From Taibaiella soli (GTDB taxonomy: Bacteria > Bacteroidota > Bacteroidia > Chitinophagales > Chitinophagaceae): DNA of 64,000 nucleotides. The position numbers were made by a program, and so were the translations under genes. This document shows, one piece after another, positions 61,632 through 64,000 of the stretch (within the stretch, counting starts at the first letter, position 1; every line of letters starts with the position of its first letter). The notes beneath the pieces are model-generated. The model was not told the origin of the DNA and did no database searches. It saw nothing but the letters and a program-made list of their open reading frames with translations. Where the stretch lies: assembly GCF_003236175.1 (NCBI RefSeq), contig NZ_QKTW01000025.1, positions 85,606 through 149,605 on the forward strand, given 5' to 3'.

Positions 61632-62003
61632 CTACTGTGCATTCACTATAAGATCAATTTTACAACGATTGCCCAAACGCAATCCTGCTAAGTATTTCCG
61701 AACGAATCCGTAAGACAATCTCCTATCGGCTACGATAAAAACAGCTACACGTTTCGGGATTAGTACAACAGCGTGATCAAACGTGCAAAGACTTTGATCA
61801 CACTGAATTATTCTTTGTTTAGCACTACTACGGTAGAGATGAAAGTTTCCGCTTTTATCAATCTGCAACACGTAAGAATCGGAATCTATTAAGTCGCGAT
61901 AATCCAGGCTGTGACTAATAGGTAATTGGATCATGCGATCTCTTCCGAGAAATGTAAGCATAATAAAAGTAAGCAAGAAAATAAGGTGAATGGCTGATCG
62001 CAT
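61632..62003 (-). CDS. Possible ExbD/TolR-like small membrane protein
   Basis: A 123-residue frame from ATG 62003 (open to 62105). One N-terminal helix (AIHLIFLLTFIMLTFLG), then a soluble domain in which VLQIDKSGNFHLYRSS and VAVFIVADRRLSYGFVRKYLAGLRL resemble the ExbD periplasmic domain (its K-A-D...Y-G pattern). The helix lacks the conserved Asp of true ExbD, so it may be a degenerate paralogue. It lies about 200 bp upstream of the genuine exbD on the same strand. Confidence 0.45.
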   Translation of the reverse strand: MRSAIHLIFLLTFIMLTFLGRDRMIQLPISHSLDYRDLIDSDSYVLQIDKSGNFHLYRSSAKQRIIQCDQSLCTFDHAVVLIPKRVAVFIVADRRLSYGFVRKYLAGLRLGNRCKIDLIVNAQ

Positions 62004-62299
62004 TAGCTTAAGACGAAAAGATGAACGTATTCCACACAGAACCATATTCTGTGCAAAACATTTTGTGCAGCTTCCTTCGTCGCAATGACGCGATAAATAA
62101 TCCATGTGGTCTGCCGCTGTGTTGCTGTTCGCGCCCCAGAATTGTGTGACAAGCGCGAGTTATAAAAAACACCGTTGCGTCTCTGTGCCTTTGCGAGAAA
62201 AAACCTTTGCACCTTTGCGAAAAACAAACACACAACAAAAAAGGCCCCGCAAACACGGAGCCTCTATTATAAAAGCTTTTTGAATTTTTACTTTTGACT
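62004..62299. other. Gene-free stretch with CCTTTGC repeats
   Basis: No gene seen. Bases 62189-62220 hold three close copies of CCTTTGC/CCTTTGCG, and CTTCCTTCGTCGCAATGACG lies at about 62070-62089; both look like dispersed noncoding sequence. The region is upstream of the possible ExbD-like gene. Confidence 0.4.
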
Positions 62300-63361
62300 T
62301 TAAGAATCCCGTTGCTCTTTCCATTCATCTCTGTGTTTGCGCAACGGATGGTCTTTTGATTTGTTGAATATTTTCATTCCATTTTCACGACCAGCACGCA
62401 TTTCACGTTGTTCATCTTCTGGTAAATTATGTTCGTGTTGGCATTCCGCGCTGCAACAACCATCATATTTCACGGCACAATCATCACACTGAATGAACAA
62501 CAGATGACAACCGTCGTTTTTACAGTTGGTATGCACATCGCAAGGTTTGCCACAAATATGACATTGCGCCAGAATATCGTCAGTGATACGTTCGCCGAGA
62601 CGCTCGTCAAACACAAAGTTCTTTCCTTTGAATTTTACCGGAAGACCTTGTTCTTTGGCATTGCGCGCATATTCAATAATACCGCCTTCTACGTGAAACA
62701 CGTTATTAAAGCCATTGTGCAGCATATATGCACTCGCTTTTTCACAGCGAATACCACCAGTGCAGTACATAATAATATTTTTATCCTTCTGATCTTTCAG
62801 CATATCCACCGCCATTGGCAATTGATCACGGAACGTGTCAGAAGGCACTTCAATTGCATTCTCAAAATGGCCTACCTCATATTCGTAGTGATTACGCATA
62901 TCTACAATGATCGTGTCAGGCTGACTCGCGAGTTCATTGTATGCTGCAGCTTTCAGGTATTTACCTGTTTTAGAAAGATCGAATGTAGGATCATCAATAC
63001 CATCAGCTACAATCTTCGGACGCACTTTCAGGCGCAGCACCCAGAAAGATTTACCATCGTCATCAACTGCGATATTCATACGGATACCGCTCAGTTCAGG
63101 TGCGCTTGTATACAAGGCATCGCGAAATGCTTCGTAATTGCTTTCCGGTACGCTGATTTGCCCGTTAATCCCTTCATTTGCTACATAGATGCGGCCAAAG
63201 ACTTTAAGGTCATAAAAACGTTTGTACAACTCATCGCGGAAAACCTGCGGATCGGTAATGTGGAAATACTTGTAAAAAGAAACTGTTTTGCGCGGCTCTG
63301 TTTCAGCCAACATACGCTGTTTCAGTTCCTCATTGTTGATTCGATTGTGTAACACTGGCAT
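62300..63361 (-). CDS. trhO: tRNA uridine(34) hydroxylase TrhO (rhodanese-type)
   Basis: 353 residues. N-terminal ferredoxin-like domain ([18 protein letters not shown]), then a rhodanese domain with the active Cys in [17 protein letters not shown], and a Cys-rich tail ([19 protein letters not shown]) that likely binds zinc. TrhO hydroxylates U34 of several tRNAs using oxygen. A minus-strand TATCTTTG element lies 45 bp upstream. The last codon overlaps a partial dispersed repeat. Confidence 0.93.
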   Translation of the reverse strand: MPVLHNRINNEELKQRMLAETEPRKTVSFYKYFHITDPQVFRDELYKRFYDLKVFGRIYVANEGINGQISVPESNYEAFRDALYTSAPELSGIRMNIAVDDDGKSFWVLRLKVRPKIVADGIDDPTFDLSKTGKYLKAAAYNELASQPDTIIVDMRNHYEYEVGHFENAIEVPSDTFRDQLPMAVDMLKDQKDKNIIMYCTGGIRCEKASAYMLHNGFNNVFHVEGGIIEYARNAKEQGLPVKFKGKNFVFDERLGERITDDILAQCHICGKPCDVHTNCKNDGCHLLFIQCDDCAVKYDGCCSAECQHEHNLPEDEQREMRAGRENGMKIFNKSKDHPLRKHRDEWKEQRDS

Positions 63362-63405
63362 GGTGTACCTTTCTGATTTTTGAGGATCAATAATTAATTG
63401 CGCCG

Positions 63406-63413
63406 CAAAGATA
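63406..63413 (-). promoter_or_regulatory. -7 element TATCTTTG of trhO
   Basis: Exact TAnnTTTG match on the minus strand, 45 bp before the trhO ATG. The distance implies a leader of about 35 nt. Confidence 0.55.
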
Positions 63414-63428
63414 CGATTTCAGGCAGAT

Positions 63429-63992
63429 TTAGTCTTTAGTGGAAATATGATTTTCGTCAGGAAACTGGTTTTCAGCCGGTTGATTCAGATACGTACGAAT
63501 TTCTTTGTGAAATTTGTCTATCTCAGCCAGCGGACTAAATCTTGCCACAAATATGATTGCCAGAAGAACAAGGTAAGCACCTATTATCAGAAACGGAGAA
63601 GAGCTCCCATTTGCTACTTCATAAGCTGATACGCCCAGAGCCACACACATCAATATAACAGCGGCGCAAAAACCAATTGCCGCCCTAATATCAATCACGG
63701 TGTAGTCTATTTCAACTTTTAGTTTTCCCTCACCCACTTTTTCTAAAGTCCCCTTCCCTACTATCTTATATGTTTCGCGTCTGTATCGGCGCGGAATTAT
63801 CTTTGTCACGACAAATCCATCGTCGTTTCTTTCAAAAACAAGTCCGGACTTTATATTGCCCCAACTAAAAAGTCCCAGATCCTTTGCCTGCTCCATAGTA
63901 TAGCAGGGTTTCGATATCCTTCCGAAAAAATCTTCCTTGGTAAGATTACCTTCGAATATATGTCTGCGCCGGGGATATATAGAGAATTGCAT
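63429..63992 (-). CDS. Membrane protein of unknown function
   Basis: A 187-residue protein with a soluble N-terminal half (about 100 residues) and two helices at about residues 105-128 (IGFCAAVILMCVALGVSAYEV) and 133-152 (FLIIGAYLVLLAIIFVARFS), then a charged tail (DENHISTKD). I recognise no family. Starts close to the window edge; the ATG at 63992 gives a sensible protein, and only about 8 bp of upstream sequence is visible. Confidence 0.65.
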   Translation of the reverse strand: MQFSIYPRRRHIFEGNLTKEDFFGRISKPCYTMEQAKDLGLFSWGNIKSGLVFERNDDGFVVTKIIPRRYRRETYKIVGKGTLEKVGEGKLKVEIDYTVIDIRAAIGFCAAVILMCVALGVSAYEVANGSSSPFLIIGAYLVLLAIIFVARFSPLAEIDKFHKEIRTYLNQPAENQFPDENHISTKD

Positions 63993-64000
63993 CTAGTAAC

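Noticed and set aside
62189-62220. Tandem promoters from the three CCTTTGC copies
   Set aside because: Only CCTTTG and not TAnnTTTG is present, and no gene starts downstream on that strand; more likely noncoding repeat.
62008-62328. Minus-strand frames over the end of trhO and the spacer
   Set aside because: They run through dispersed-repeat sequence and the trhO stop, with no family features.
1-64000. CRISPR array, tRNA or rRNA genes
   Set aside because: No regularly spaced direct repeats, cloverleaf-like genes or rRNA signatures were found on reading; a dedicated tRNA search was not possible.

Overview
The window looks like a piece of a Bacteroidota chromosome, most likely from the Chitinophagales/Sphingobacteriales side. 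Supporting signs seen in the sequence: several secreted proteins with type IX secretion (T9SS) C-terminal sorting domains, TAnnTTTG-type -7 promoter elements (Bacteroidota sigma factor), almost no Shine-Dalgarno sequences, a CcoN-CcoO fusion in a cbb3 oxidase operon, DUF5686 and DUF5723 outer-membrane proteins, a YpdA-like reductase and LytTR two-component signalling. I see no rRNA, tRNA, CRISPR array or prophage.

Layout. 0.2-3.1 kb: LiaF-like protein, DUF4288 protein and a LytS/LytTR two-component pair on the + strand. 3.4-5.5 kb: two small membrane proteins and an RfbH/E1-like sugar enzyme with His in place of the PLP lysine. 5.7-7.0 kb: two tiny one-helix membrane proteins, the first behind a sigma-54-like site, then a REP-associated tyrosine transposase (RAYT) flanked by its palindromes. 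7.1-12.8 kb: M48 protease, HD-type hydrolase, M16 protease. 12.9-15.1 kb: a NucA-type DNA/RNA nuclease convergent with a NuiA-type nuclease inhibitor. 15.2-19.1 kb: PLP decarboxylase, BamA-like outer-membrane protein, DUF1801/YdeI protein. 19.3-24.3 kb: dockerin/cohesin-like T9SS protein, a GNAT/XRE toxin-antitoxin-like pair and secreted proteins. 24.7-28.3 kb: YpdA-like reductase, YgiD-type dioxygenase, membrane protein, L-type lectin-like protein.

28.5-31.0 kb: rplK-rplA-rplJ-rplL, cut off from the usual secE-nusG and rpoBC neighbours. 31.1-42.0 kb: a respiratory island with a four-cysteine FNR-like regulator, a His/Cys-rich helical protein, copper ATPase CcoI, an HU-like protein, CcoS, fused CcoNO, CcoQ, one-heme CcoP, CcoG, CcoH and a SafE-type membrane protein. 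The two main transcription units of this island each carry a TGA-N6-TCA palindrome centred exactly 51.5 bp before a -7 element, which points to direct control by the FNR-like protein.

42.1-50.1 kb: lipoprotein, DUF5686 protein and two large T9SS cargo proteins. 50.4-55.5 kb: aspS, purT and purC. 55.6-59.8 kb: T9SS type-B-like lipoprotein, DUF5723 protein, SGNH-like protein with a Cys at the nucleophile position, Leu/Glu-type dehydrogenase. 60.0-64.0 kb: TonB, ExbD, a second ExbD-like protein, TrhO and a membrane protein. Intergenic regions are rich in perfect hairpin terminators and in short dispersed repeats.

The most interesting items are the nuclease/inhibitor pair with a structured spacer, the predicted FNR regulon with identical promoter geometry, the E1-like dehydratase without iron-sulfur ligands, and the GNAT/XRE pair.
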